Positions 1 through 12,553 of a stretch of DNA of 64,000 nt are shown piece by piece. This DNA comes from Desmodus rotundus. Lineage: Eukaryota > Chordata > Mammalia > Chiroptera > Phyllostomidae. The position numbers were made by a program, and so were the translations under genes. Positions within the stretch are counted from its first letter, which is position 1. The number at the start of each line of letters is the position of its first letter. The notes beneath the pieces were generated by a model. The model had not been told where the DNA came from. It did no database searches and saw nothing but the letters and a program-made list of their open reading frames with translations. The DNA is taken from NCBI RefSeq assembly GCF_022682495.2, contig NC_071391.1, forward strand, positions 13,615,680 to 13,679,679, written 5' to 3'.

Positions 1-329
1 TGGTGGGTTGGAAGATGAGCAGTACAGAGCCCTAATGGTGATAGCAGTGAGTATTTGGATGTTATTATTTTATTAGTTAGCAAACAGAACCATCCTTGTA
101 GTCCCTCCTCGGTTTTATGCGTAATGGTACTGTTGGTATCAGCCCCCCAGAGTTGGCACAATAGCCTAATCAATGTGTTCTCATGTCTTTTTTTTTTAAA
201 TCTATTCTGTCATCTCTGTGGTTCTTTTAGCAACACGCAGGGAAAGGGGGATGATTATAGGGTTTTAGAACTCACTGGGAGTCCCTGATCCCATATGCTT
301 CAAGGCCCCTGAAAAGTATTTCTGCTTTG

Positions 330-389
330 CTTTATTTTATTTTATTTTATTTTATTTTATTTTATTTTATTTTATTTTATTTTATTTTT
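330..389. repeat. (TTTTA)n microsatellite
   Basis: About twelve uninterrupted copies of a TTTTA pentamer lie in AMBRA1 intronic DNA, close to the HAL1-like element. Nothing suggests a function, and the length is likely polymorphic. Confidence 0.95.
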
Positions 390-465
390 ATGTATTGCTG
401 TTGGGGGTGGGTGGAGAGAAACATGAGTTTGTTGCTCTACTTATTTATACATTCATTGGTTGATT

Positions 466-1235
466 CTTTTTTTTAAGTATATTTTATTGATTATGCTATT
501 ATAGTTGTCCCATTTTTTTTTCTGCCCTTTATTACCCTCTACCCTCCTCCCACCATCATTCCCCCACCATAAGTTCATGTCCATGGGTCGTACATATACG
601 TTCTTTGGCTTCTCCATGTCCTATACTATTCTTAACCTGCCCCTGTCTATTTTGTACCTACCATTTATGCTTCTTATTCCCTGTACCTTTTCCCCCATCT
701 TGCCTCCCTGCCTCCCCCCACTGATAACCCTCCATGTGATTTCCATTTCTGTGACTCTGTTCCCGTTCTGGTTGTTTGCTTAGTTTGCTTTTGTTTTAGG
801 TCCAGTTGTTGATAGTTGTGAGTTTGTTGTCATTTCACTGTTCATATTTTTGATCATCTTTTTCTTAGATAAGTCCCTTTAACATTTCATATAATAAGGG
901 CTTGGTGATGATGAACTCCTTTAACTTGACCTTATTTGGGAAGCACTTTATCTGCCCTTCCATTCTAATGAAAGCTTTGCTGAATAGAGTAATCTAGGTT
1001 ATAGGTCCTTGCCATTCTTGACTTTGAATGCTTCTTTCGAGCCCCTTCTTGCCTGCAAGTTTTCTTTTGAGAAATCAGCTGACAGTCTTACGGGAACTCC
1101 TTTGTAGGTAACTGTCTCCTTTTCTCTTGCTGCTTTTAAGATTCTCTCCTTATTGTTAATCTTGGGTAATGCAATTATGATGTGCCTTGATGTGTGCTTC
1201 CTTGGGTCCCCAGGACCCCAGGACATCCAAGTAAT
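466..1235 (-). mobile_element. HAL1-like (ORF1-only) LINE-1 fragment
   Basis: Read on the minus strand, about 1,225 to 1,000 encodes the C-terminal part of an L1 ORF1 RNA-binding protein. Recognisable stretches are SRHIII, KERILKAAREK, VTYKG, RLSADFS and LQARR. A frame break follows, and the tail of ORF1 can be read as far as about 870 (KLKEFIITKPLLYEMLKGLI then stop). After the ORF1 stop there is only about 400 bp of non-coding sequence, then AATAAA and an A-run (a T-run on + near 466-474), with no ORF2. ORF1 running straight into a 3' UTR is the HAL1 (half-L1) arrangement. The copy is 5' truncated and inactive. The 5' boundary is approximate, and I found no clear target-site duplication. 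It sits in an AMBRA1 intron, antisense to the gene. Confidence 0.7.
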
Positions 1236-2101
1236 CTTCTTCAAATAAGAGGAGTAGTCTCTGTGCATGTGCATATAAAGTAGACCTAAATGAGACAAAG
1301 CCCAAAGTAGCTTGGTCCCTTTGGATGTGTTGTGTTGTTCTGCTTGTACCATGATATGAGCACTCTGGTTCCAGGCTCACATCAAGGGCAAGACGCTTCT
1401 TCCTGGCATGCAATTGCACAGTGAGCCTTGGAGAAGGATTCAAATGAAAACCGAAACAAAGCGTACAGGCACAGTCCCACTTCATGGGGAGCAGATTCTC
1501 TTCACCTGCAGACATTCCTCCCCCGCGCCCCACCCCACTCCCTCATACTGAGCCTGCTGCCTAGCTGACCCATGCTTAATTTTTGGTAACTGCCAAGTGC
1601 AGACTGAGGCCGCCCATGGAGACTGGCTTGCAGTAAGGATAAGGCATAGAGCATAGTGAGAAATGAAAAGAGTACCAGCCATCCAGTCAGGGCCAGGCTT
1701 TGTTTCTCTTTATCTTGTCTTATGGAGTTCGGAGTTAGTATTAGCAAGGAGCTGTCCAGAAGATAGATGTCCATAAATGTTCCGTCTCTTAAATGAGAAA
1801 GGAAGACAAAAACCTGTGCGTTGAGTTTCTTCTTCAAGGTCACAAAGCAGGTATAGAATATGAGTCTTTACCTGTATCATCGCCTTTTCCTTGGAATCAG
1901 TGGGTTTGCATTTTTATTCATCCTGGTTTTGATCTTTTGGACTACCAAAGCTGCTGAGTGGCTCTCCAGGAACAATTTATAATAATAACTTTTTTCTTAC
2001 CTAATCTCTCAAGTGATGTTTCCGAATTGTGAACTAAGACTCGGCAAGTGGTCGTAGTTGTATTGACTATCTGTAGTTTCCTATTAAAGTGGTAGAGGAG
2101 A

Positions 2102-2306
2102 TGGCTGGTGTGACTAGTGGATTGAGCATTGGCCTGTGAACCAAAGCATTGCCGGTTTGATTAACAATCAGGGCTCATGCCTGAGTTGCAGGCCAGGACC
2201 CCAGTAGGAGGTGCATGAGAGGCAACCACATATTGATCCTGCTCTCTCTCTCTCTCTTCCTCCCTTTCTCTCTGCCTAAAAATAAATAAATAAAATCTTT
2301 TTAAAT
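2102..2306 (+). mobile_element. VES SINE (tRNA-derived, bat), copy 1
   Basis: The tRNA-like head (tggctggtgtgactagtgg) and B-box-like region (ggtttgattaa) are followed by the cagggctcatgcctgagttg core, a pyrimidine-rich stretch and an A-rich tail. Near-perfect target-site duplications flank it: aaagtggtagaggaga at 2086-2101 and aaagtggtaggggag at 2307-2321. It lies about 185 bp upstream of an AMBRA1 exon. Confidence 0.92.
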
Positions 2307-2491
2307 AAAGTGGTAGGGGAGACATCTTTATTCTCTTTTGTATTTCTTGTTACATGTCACTTTAGTTTGATTAAGCAGCCTGTAACGTTTCCAGAGAGGG
2401 TTCAGGCCCTTAAGAAAGCCCCCAAATTTCTTGACCCAGAATTTTTCACGCCATCAACTTCTAACATTCTTACCCTCTTTCTTTGATGCAG

Positions 2492-2680
2492 CCTCCGTGA
2501 ATGTGCTGGTGCAGAACTGCAAGATCTACAATGATGCCAGCTGTGACATTTCTGCAGATGGCCAGCTTCTGGCAGCTTTCATCCCTAGCAGCCAAAGGGG
2601 CTTTCCCGATGAAGGCATCCTGGCAGTGTACTCCCTGGCCCCCCACAACTTGGGTGAAATGCTCTACACCAAGCGTTTTG
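2492..2680 (+). CDS. AMBRA1: AMBRA1 exon ([12 protein letters not shown] block)
   Basis: The acceptor is gatgcag before 2492 and the donor is gtaagg at 2681. The exon begins with two bases of a split codon and encodes [20 protein letters not shown], continuing to YTKRF with the first base of a Gly codon. The sequence is essentially that of human AMBRA1. This is the first AMBRA1 exon in the window; 1-2491 is intron. Confidence 0.97.
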
Positions 2681-5600
2681 GTAAGGGATAGGAAGCCCAA
2701 TCTAGTGACAGAGGGATGCTGGTACCTTGGCATGAGCATTCCTAGGAGATGCAAGGTATAGGTGGGAGTAATGGTCACATACTGCCTCACTGGGGCACTG
2801 ACCAGAGGAAGATTGCTTTGCAGGAGTCCTGCCTCGTAGCATTGCCAAAGATGCTTAGGATAAAAGTCCTCCCTGCTGCGATAGCATCAGTGATATACTC
2901 CTTGTTGTGATGGCCAGGAATAAGGGAGGAGCTTTGTTCATGACTTGGGGAAGTGGGCACACTCATGTAAGGCAGTTTGGCATTGTGTATTAAAAGCCCC
3001 AAAAATGTATGTTTTCTTTGATCCAGTAATCTCATTTCTAAGGAAATCATAAGAAAATTATACAGCCTTGACTGGTGTGACTCGGTGTGTTGGGCGTCAT
3101 CCCATGAACCAAAAGGTTACTGGTTTGATTCCTTGTCAGGGCACATGCCTGGGTTGTGGGCCGGGTCCCCGGTGGGGGCCACGTGGGAGGCAGCCACGCG
3201 TTGGTCTTCTCTCCCTCTCTTTCTCCTTCCCTTCCCCTCTGTCTAAAAATAAATGAATAAAGTCTTTTTTTTAAAAAAGAAAGAAAACTGTAGAAAGATT
3301 TATATACAGTACTATTCCTTATCATGGAGAAAACTGTCAAATTGTGACGAATTGCTTAAGTAAGTGATGGTGGATTGATAGGATAGAATACCATTTGGCC
3401 TTTACAATGTTTAATAATGGAAAATGTTCTTAATGTGTGAAGTGCAAATATTAGATTTCAAAATAGTATTTACAGTATGATACCAATTTTTTAATAATGT
3501 GAGTCTGTTATGGATTCTATAATAATGGTTAACATTTACTAAGTATTTTCTATATGTCAAACACTGTACTTGGTACTTGACATGTCTTTTCGTTATACTC
3601 CTCACTACAGTCCTATGTGATGACCAAATGAAGATGTAGTTTAGAGAGAAAGAAAAGAGTAGGAGGAAGAATTATTTCCTTGTAATAGCAAGAACTCTGG
3701 AAAATGTCTCTCTTCTCTTGGCCCTCAGGTCCCAATGCCATTTCGGTGAGCCTGTCCCCAATGGGCCGGTACGTAATGGTGGGCTTGGCCTCACGAAGGA
3801 TCCTGCTGCACCCTTCCACAGAGCACATGGTGGCCCAGGTCTTCAGGCTACAACAGGCCCATGGTGGCGAGACCTCCATGAGGGTGAGTGTCACTGCTTG
3901 TGCCTTCAGCCTGTGGCAACTCTTCTAGGCTTGGCAGGGTAATGAAGGACAACGGGTGATCTCCTGGCCAGGACCAGAGAGATCACGCTCAGAAGGCACG
4001 AGGGAAGACTCCAGTCAGCCCATCCATGACCAGCAGGCTTTACTTTTGGAAGCTCTGGAATATTAAAAGGCAGGGGCTTTCTCACACCCTAGATCATGAG
4101 CTGAGTTCCCCAGAGGCCTGAAAGAATCTTTAGGTAAAGACCAAATTGAGTACTTCTTACCTCAACATGAGACCTTTAGTCTAGAGATACATAAAGATCC
4201 CAATATTATGTTTATGCCTATTTAAAACAATATTTTTTTTTGAGAAAGCAAGCTATAAAAATAGACAGTATACTATGAAATGTCCTTTTCTGTGGGCTGT
4301 AACCATGATGGAAGATGAGGACTGTGGGCAGCTGCTGTGCTCTTCACCATGCCCCCGTCCATTTCACCAGAAGAGAAGGGTCCTACTTAGGACCCTTTCT
4401 TGTCTGAGGTGGATCTCTTGTGTGGCCACAAAAGCCTTCCGGGCATTGTGGGGCTAGTGGCTTTCTGGACTCAGCTAGACTGGTTTCTGACTGAGCTTCT
4501 TACATCCCAGAGGGTGCTCATTTGACCAGGGTTTTTTCTAGGGGAACCAAGCATTTGAACAGTTCTCTAATTAAATGGTATTTAAGCTCTGTGTCAAGCT
4601 AAGACCTGTGAATTCCCTTAGCACTTTGTGCTGTGCCATTTGTAGTTTTATGCACTTGTTTATGTGTTGTTTTGTATTTTCTTTAGCTGTGTGGTGTGTG
4701 TGTTTAATCCACCCAATTAGGTTTGGTTTAAGCTCCTTAAGGACATATCCCTCAGGGCCCCCCATTTAGTGCTATGCCTGTAGATGCTTATGAATGCCTG
4801 GAATGGGCAGCATTTGTTTTAAAGAAAAACCTAGAGATTGGACCCAGTACATGGTGTGGTGGCTTCCACCCTGGTATCCATCCTGGTCTTTACCCTCTTC
4901 TCCCTTGTACCTCCTACAGGGACCCTCTATTCAACTCCATTGAGCCACTTTCCAAGCACCCTGAATTTAACAAGGCTCTTTCCTGCTAGTGTGCCTTTAC
5001 CGGGACTGCTCTCCACTCCTCAAACCCAACTGCCCCCAAGCTCTTCCCCTTCTGTGGAACCTTCCTAAAGAGAATTGATCACTCCCGTGCCACCACTATA
5101 CCAAGTAGACACGCTAGTGTTAACCCTCAACACACCATACTGCAATTATTTGTTTCCATGTTTCTCTCCTGTCTTGGACTGTGCACTCCTTGAGAGCAAG
5201 ATCTTGTCTGTTTTATCTTTACGAAGTCTGCATACCTAATGGGGAAGCTGACATTTAGCAGAAACTATGCGAATGAAAGAGATTCTCAAGAAAAGTGTCC
5301 TCCTTATCATTTCTCAGTGGTAACTAGCAGAACCAGCGATGACCCACCATGGCTCTGAAAGGGTTGAATCAAGGCATCCTCTACTCGTGACATCATAATG
5401 GCAGGGAAGTTCTGATCTTGGAGTCCATATGACTAGAAATACAGTATTTGACATTGATCAGGAGAGGATTTTGTGGAGAGTTCATCAAGCCTATTTCCTT
5501 ATCTAGGTATTTGAGGGTAGAAGTTGAATTGTAGTTTTAAATACTCTTATTTTGCTTATCTTAAGCATATTTGGATGGTAAAAATACCTGTTGTCTGCTT

Positions 5601-8600
5601 TTTACTACCTAGAATCCTGGTCCCAACAGCTGTTTTTCTAACCCTGCCAATTACGGAATAATTGTTTATCATCATTAAGAGACAGGATCTGATTTCGTCA
5701 ACACTAATGGACATCTCCAGTCTCTTCCGGAAGCCAGGGCTGTTACCCGACCTCCTGGCTAAGGGCAAACAACTACAGGGTGGGAGCCAAGATGTTGTCA
5801 CATATGGGGCTGGCAGCTCAGGGAATGCATTTGGAGAAGTCTGCTGAGGGGATGTGGTAATTCGTTGCTATCCTGCTAAGGGGCTCAAGGAAACTAGCCA
5901 GCTGCTGCGTGCCTCGTGACAAGAGCTATTTTTCAGGCCTCCCAGTGAGGCTTTCTTGATTCTCAATAGGCACCATCTGCTGCTTAGGAGCGGGAGCTGA
6001 AGTAACTAGAAAGATCCCATTTTGGGAAGTGTTCCTGTCACCCAAGAGACAGGATCCAGGCTTCTCAACAAGGTTTGCTCACTATGTCCACCAAGTCTGA
6101 CTTTTAAACCCCCATGCTACAGAAAGGTTTCTGGTTTTCCAGGTCTTGGTTGCCCCTTACGTCCAAAGGCACCAAAGCACTCAGCAAATGTCCCTGAATT
6201 CAGTCATTGGTGGAAGGGAAGACACCAGCTTTTTTGGATAGCTGTGCTGTACCACCGTTTAAGGCAAGAAGTGCATTTTTGTCTGAGAACAGGGAGCAAG
6301 GGTTTAAAGGGACAGTAGAGCATCTCCCTCTTTGCACAGGTAAGTATAGGTGGGTGTCACTATCTGTACTGTCAAGCTCTGTCCTTGAAGGAATGCTTTT
6401 GTGGGTAATGGGCCTGTCCAAGAGCTTCTCCACCCAGAATTTCCCTTCATTTTGGTATTGCCTCTTGGAATTCACAGTGGTAATGTTCAGAGAGGTGAGC
6501 TTGTTGGGCCAACAGACATTCCCAAGAGAACATCCTCCAGAGCATTGACTTATTTTAATTCCCACTAAGTGACATCTCTCCCCAAGAGATGATCTGTTAC
6601 ACAATCCCATATGAAAACTCTTTGAAAATGAATTGCTAATTGCTATTAGCCTTAGCGCATTTATTCTAAGCAGTTCTTCATACCCCTGGATCAGTGTTTG
6701 TAAACGATGCTACTTGGACAACCTACCTTAGAATTCATGGGGTGTTTGCTAAAATACAGACACCACTTCAGACTTAAAATAAGAGTAAGAATGGGGCGGG
6801 AGGGACCCAGGTATTGGTATTTGCAAAACAAGATTTCCAGGTGATTCTGATATTCACTTGAATTTGAGAACTGCTGGTCTTAATGGCTGCTGTCTCCATT
6901 TTAGGTTTCTGCCCTCAGCTCCTTCAGCAAGGCAGAGAAGCAGTCTCGGCTTGCTTCTTGGGGTTTTATGCGTGGTGCTTTGATACCACCTTTGCTAATT
7001 TTATTGCAGGCATAGTGGCATTTATGTTCCATTTCCTACCAAACTCTTAGCTTTTTGGCTGTCTGTCCTTCACCGCCCATCTTTTCTCAGCTGTTGTTGC
7101 TTTCCAGGGTTCTCCCCTGAATATCTCTATGCTGGATTGTTTTCTTCCCTATGTTGAGTCATTTTAATTTTTATTCTTCTTTCTAGAATCGAGGGTCCTT
7201 TTGATATTTCCCTTCTCTGAGGTTAGTCTTTCCAATTTTAATATGATTGGCAAATCAGGAAAAATAAGATGAGGCCTGTATTTTGTCCTCCCCCCTTCCC
7301 TCTGTCTGACTCACAGTTGAGCCAGGGAGGGCTTTTTGTTAATTTGTGTTTTGTTTTTAAGTTAGGCATTTAGAGATTGCTGAGCTGAAGTTTTGTTAAA
7401 TTCTCAAAACACTAAACTGCCTGTGTTCCTTCTCTACTTTTATTTTCTAATTGGAACAGGGCACAATATAGTAACAGAAAACTGCAATTAATTTTCCAAA
7501 ATAGTGGCAACTTGCACATTATAATAATTTTGGTTGTAACCAAATGAAAGCATAAAAACAAAAATATAAAATTAGTAATGAAACCAGAAATAGTCATACC
7601 AAACTGTTCTTCCAGTTTCTATCAGTAATAAGTGTTATTTTACCTAGGAGTAAAGGCAGAGTCAGCACCTGGGCTTATGGGCGTGGTGGGGTGGGGGTGG
7701 GGCGTTGGTGCTAGGGCCTTTTGAGTTGAAAACAAAAATAAGGATTAGAGCTTTCAACTCAGGAATTAACAGGTGGTGTGTACTTTCTCCCAGGTGTACA
7801 GAGGATTCTCCCAACAGGTGGGGGTTATAGGCATATAAATGGTTTAATAAGAACTGAAAAGGACCCTCATTGCCTAATCCCTGTGGATCCTAGGGACACT
7901 GGTTGCGTGAACTTCATTGGTGCTGATTTGCTCTTCTCTCTGGTCATCTTATTGACAGTGATGAACAGGACACTTCCTTTGACTTGAGTGGGAGCAGAAG
8001 CTCCAGGACAGAAAGCAGTTTAGCCCTCCTTTCTCTGGAACAGCATTGTGCTCTTGAAGGCAGTCTCAAATGCTTAAAGGTCAATTTGGTTTAAAGCTTT
8101 TTCTTTGTGGCTGTGCGGTAAAACTGTATTCAAGTGTTGAGCAACTGTTACACAGATCATTAGTTTGGAGTGGATATTGGAAAGAGAGTCAGCCCTTCCC
8201 TACCTTCCTCTCCCTCATCCTCCTCTGCAGCCTTCTTTCTTTTTTCCCCACCTGCTCCCCCTCTCTTCCTGTTCACTCTCCCTTCCTCCACTTCTTGACC
8301 CTGGGAGTTCTGCTCTTCAGTGGTATACTGCTCCCTTCTCTCTGTGGAGTCCAGCTCTAGAGCTATGCACCCCCTTCATCCTCAACAGGTCTTAGGCAGC
8401 AGGGAAAGAAAGCAGATTTGTTGGCATTTTTTACATACCTCCAACCTACTTGTATCTAACTGGGCTATAGTTCTCAACATGCATTTTTCTGGGATCACAT
8501 CAGCATTACCTAGGAACTTGATAGAAATGCAGATTCTCTGCCCCACCTGAGACCTACAGAATTGGAAGCTCTGGGGGTGGGGCCCAGACGTCTTTAGTCC

Positions 8601-11600
8601 TTATTTTCCCAGGCGCTCCAGGTGACTGCACAGGCAGTCAAGACTGAGAACAAATGGACTGTGTGAGTGTTCTAGGTAGATCTCGCCTGTTCATGCAGCT
8701 TTGTCCTTTCTCTTTTTGTGCTCACCCTATTTCTTACCATGTCTCTGGAACCTCATCTGGTTTAATTCTGTGGTTTCTATTTACCAGATTTTTTAGATAC
8801 TTCCAGAAAGTTGAGAGAGTTATGAGTACCTCCTGCCCTAAAAGTTTCAGGCATTTAGGATCATGTTAGCATCCTAGTGATGATACTATAAGGGCTAATG
8901 CTGTGAGGCTTCTTTCCAGTTCTGATTAAAATTCTTACCTGTCCGCAGTTGACTTTACTCAGGCTCTTAACTGTGAGCTCATGCCTGGTTGCCTACTTGT
9001 TACAGAATACAGAGATGCTTTGGCTTAAAAAGTGGGAAGCAGTATCTTTCTTCCTCTCCAGGCCCTTCCCCATCTGAAGGAGTATTTCTTGAGTTCCTTT
9101 TTCCAACATTCGACTCACTGTTACCCTTGGGTGGGAGACACTGTGGTACCCTCTAATGGGTATCTTGGTGTCGCTCTGGCTTGCTTTCTTTTCTACCATT
9201 TCATAGCCATCTTCACAGAGCCTAGTGGTGACTGTTACTATTAAAAGTTCATTAAAATGAACCATAAAAAAAGGCTTGGTACCAAAATGTTCAAATTAGT
9301 CATAACTAAATTATGGCTTAGATCCTGGGTTAGGATGGGTTTCCAGCACGGTCAACAGTAATGAGCATTTATGTAACTAACCTGTGTAGGCTCTTTTGGC
9401 CTGTCCTAGTTCCATGCTTTAATATGCAGTCTTCACTATGGCTCCCTTTTTGCCCTGAATTCAGCCTATGGTATAATCCAGTCATCTATACTTCCCTATA
9501 TTGTAATACTTTGATTTTCAAAAAGGGAACTGAGCCTCATAATCTTGCCTATCTTGTGAGCGTCAAAAACCCAAAATAAAGACATTTTATTTTTGTGTCC
9601 TGAAAGGGTACTGTTTCTTCCAGGGGAGATTGGAATAAAAGAGAGACAGCTTTGTGTTGTCAGAAATGATTTACTCCTTCCTAAGATTTTTGTCCTCGTT
9701 AATTTTCTTAAAGCTGCCTGTCAGTTGATTAAAAGCTGCTTCCGCTGCAATTATCTTAAAGTTGACTTCTGAGATGTGGTACAAAGCACCTATCCTCAGA
9801 AAGTTCCTTTCTGCAGCACATTGTAGGAAAGGGGGGAGTATGGGAGAAGTCAGGAGTGTCTCTGATGCAATTTGTCAGAGAAGGGAGGGGCAAGATAAAG
9901 AATTAAAAATAACAGTGGAGCTGCAATCAGAGTCATTAGTTTAGGCAAATTTTTCCATGACAGATTCCTCCAGCTCTTGATGATTTCTTTCCTCCATGGT
10001 CTCTTAGTAGAGTTCAGTCTGTACTGCATTTTAACTCTTTTTCACTCAACAAAATTTTAGTGATCCCCTGCCATGGGCCAGGTATTTTGCTAGGCTGGGC
10101 ATACAGTACACAAAACGGGCCTGGTCCTTGCTCTTCTGGTGCGCCCGTGTTAGATGACTGGCTTCTTAACTGGGCTTTTCACTGCTGTGCCGCCAGCCTT
10201 CACTGTGCTGGTGCGCAGGAGGCACTCCCGGTTCACACGGGTCACTTTGAAATCTTGTGTGCCATGGATTCCTTACGCACAAGTGAACATGCATTTCTAT
10301 TCACCACTAACATCAGTGTGCCTAGCATGCGACTCATGCGACTCAAAACTCCAGTGATTGAATGAAAGTATTAATGAGATAATCCTTATGAAAATAGGGG
10401 TGTCTCACTCATTTCCACAATTCTGCTCAGTATCAGTGAGCTTTTCAGGGTGCCGTTCCCAGCACTGAGGTGTAGTGAGAGAGCTCCAATAGATCAGTTC
10501 AGAAGTGAAAGGCAACATGTTTTTTTATTTTTTTTTTTTCAAGAATTGGTAGGAGAACCTACTTGAAAGTATTTTAATGTAGTCCTTGTCCTGTAATTGT
10601 TCTAAAAAAAAATATGGATCAAAACCAAAATATATTGAATGTATTGAAATATATTGAAAGACTCTCTTATCCAAGGTGAATAGTGAGAACAGCTATTCAT
10701 TTGGCCTTTTCCTTTGAGATTTAGAAAGCCAAGAAAGTTCAAGAACATGTGCTGTGCTCAGAGTGAGAACAGGAGGAAGTAATTATTTTAATTTCTAGGA
10801 GTTCCAGGAGCAGTGAGTGCCTCAATATTTCATTTAGCACAGAAGTAGATTCCTCAACTGAACTAATCTCTGTGGTTTGATCTTAATGGGCAAAGACAGT
10901 CTTTGGCCATCAGGCCAGTTAGTTAGAAAATAAAATTCTTGTCCTCCATCCTTGGGATCTCTTTGAGGAGAACAAAGGAATAAGACCAAGTTTACAGGTC
11001 TCAAAAAGTCACAGGAGGTTGGCTAGAAATGACATCAAGGTAGCAGATTATCAATAGCAGCAGAGGGCCACAAAATCCAGAGTTAAGAAAAGGAGGTTTT
11101 TACTTTAATTTGGTTAAGGCTCATCTAGGCAGATTTGTTCCTGCTTTCAACTGAATAAAGGGGAGAGTTAGGTGACTTGATATTCAGATTCTGGTTTTAA
11201 AACAACCACTCTAAAATCAACATTCCGCAAGTATTCTGCGAGTTCTAAACACCAAAGCAGGATATAAAGAAGGCTTGGAGCTAGTAAAAGAAATTAAAGT
11301 TTTTGGAAAACAATCAGGTTTTCTTAGAAGAGGAAGAGACTCCAATAATTCATGAATCTAAACAAACCAAGAGCTCGAAAGGAAGAAAAGGACCATAGTA
11401 TCCATTCCCCTGGTTGCTCTGGAATATGTGCATTTCTCAGCCTGTCACAAGGTATGCAGCCATCCATTTCCAAAGGAAAGGTCACCTGTCTCTTAACATC
11501 TGCTTTCCATTTTTCCTTCTTTGCAGAGAAGGTTCAGAGAGGGTTCTCCTAGTAACCCTCTCTAAAAGCTTAAAGCCTCCCTTGATTTCCATCACTACCC

Positions 11601-12516
11601 AGAAGGCATTTCCCTTCCTCACAGTTCTTTTCTTTCTCAAAGCCTCCTTGGCTTGCACCTTCTCCCATGGCCCTTCCAACCCATTTCCCATTATCCCTTC
11701 CCTCCAACCAGCTTCCATTGTCTTAGTTAAAACAAGGGAGATCTGCCGACTGCACTCAACCTGGTGCCTCCATGGCGAGGTTCCAGCTTTACAGATGATG
11801 AGATTCCCAAATGTAAACAAGATAACCACAAAGTTTTTTCTTTTTGCTTTTTATCCAGTCTGATCTGAGCAGTTCAGTTTGCTGCTTGGACTAATGGTCT
11901 AATGAGTTGTATTGACATGCCGTAGAAGAGAAAGCATCTTGGTGAGGGCAACAATACATGTTTCCTCCAAATTTGAAAAGGATGGAGAGGAAGATTTCCC
12001 ACTGAGCTCCTGTGACTGCCTCTTATTCTTTTCCTGTATTTTTGAACAAGAAATAAGACCACTTTACATTTGATCTAGGAACTGTTTTCTTTTGCTTCTA
12101 CTTCCTATTAGAATTTGAGGGTATGGAGGAGCAGTAGTATAATTGTCTTAGACCCCAGAAGTGGAAGAATTGTTACATTCCCCCACACCCTTAGAACCAT
12201 AAAGATCTTGACGACCTGACTCATTCTCTGTTGACGTGCTGACAGCCCTGACTCTAAAAAGTTTGTTCCCTCCAGCATAGTGATCCCAGTTTCCTTCCTA
12301 AATGTTAGAAATGAGAACAGTCTGCTTGGGTGGGGGGTTTCTGTCAGCATTTGTCATATACCAGGGAACAGCTGCAGCTGAGACAGGTGAAACCAGGACT
12401 CTGCCAACATGAATCACCAGCTGGGTTTGTGTCCAGCCCACAAAGGTCTCCAGGTCCTGATAATCTGCCTCCAATGTAACAGGATTTGGTGTTGTAGCTT
12501 CATGGGGTGTCACTTT

Positions 12517-12553
<37 letters not shown>

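Noticed and set aside
999..1352. 117-codon minus-strand frame as a host gene
   Set aside because: Its conserved part is L1 ORF1 (KERILKAAREK, RLSADFS), so it belongs to the HAL1-like retroelement.
2102..2306. tRNA gene
   Set aside because: The tRNA-like A/B-box region is the head of a VES SINE, with a SINE tail and target-site duplications. The same holds for the other three copies.
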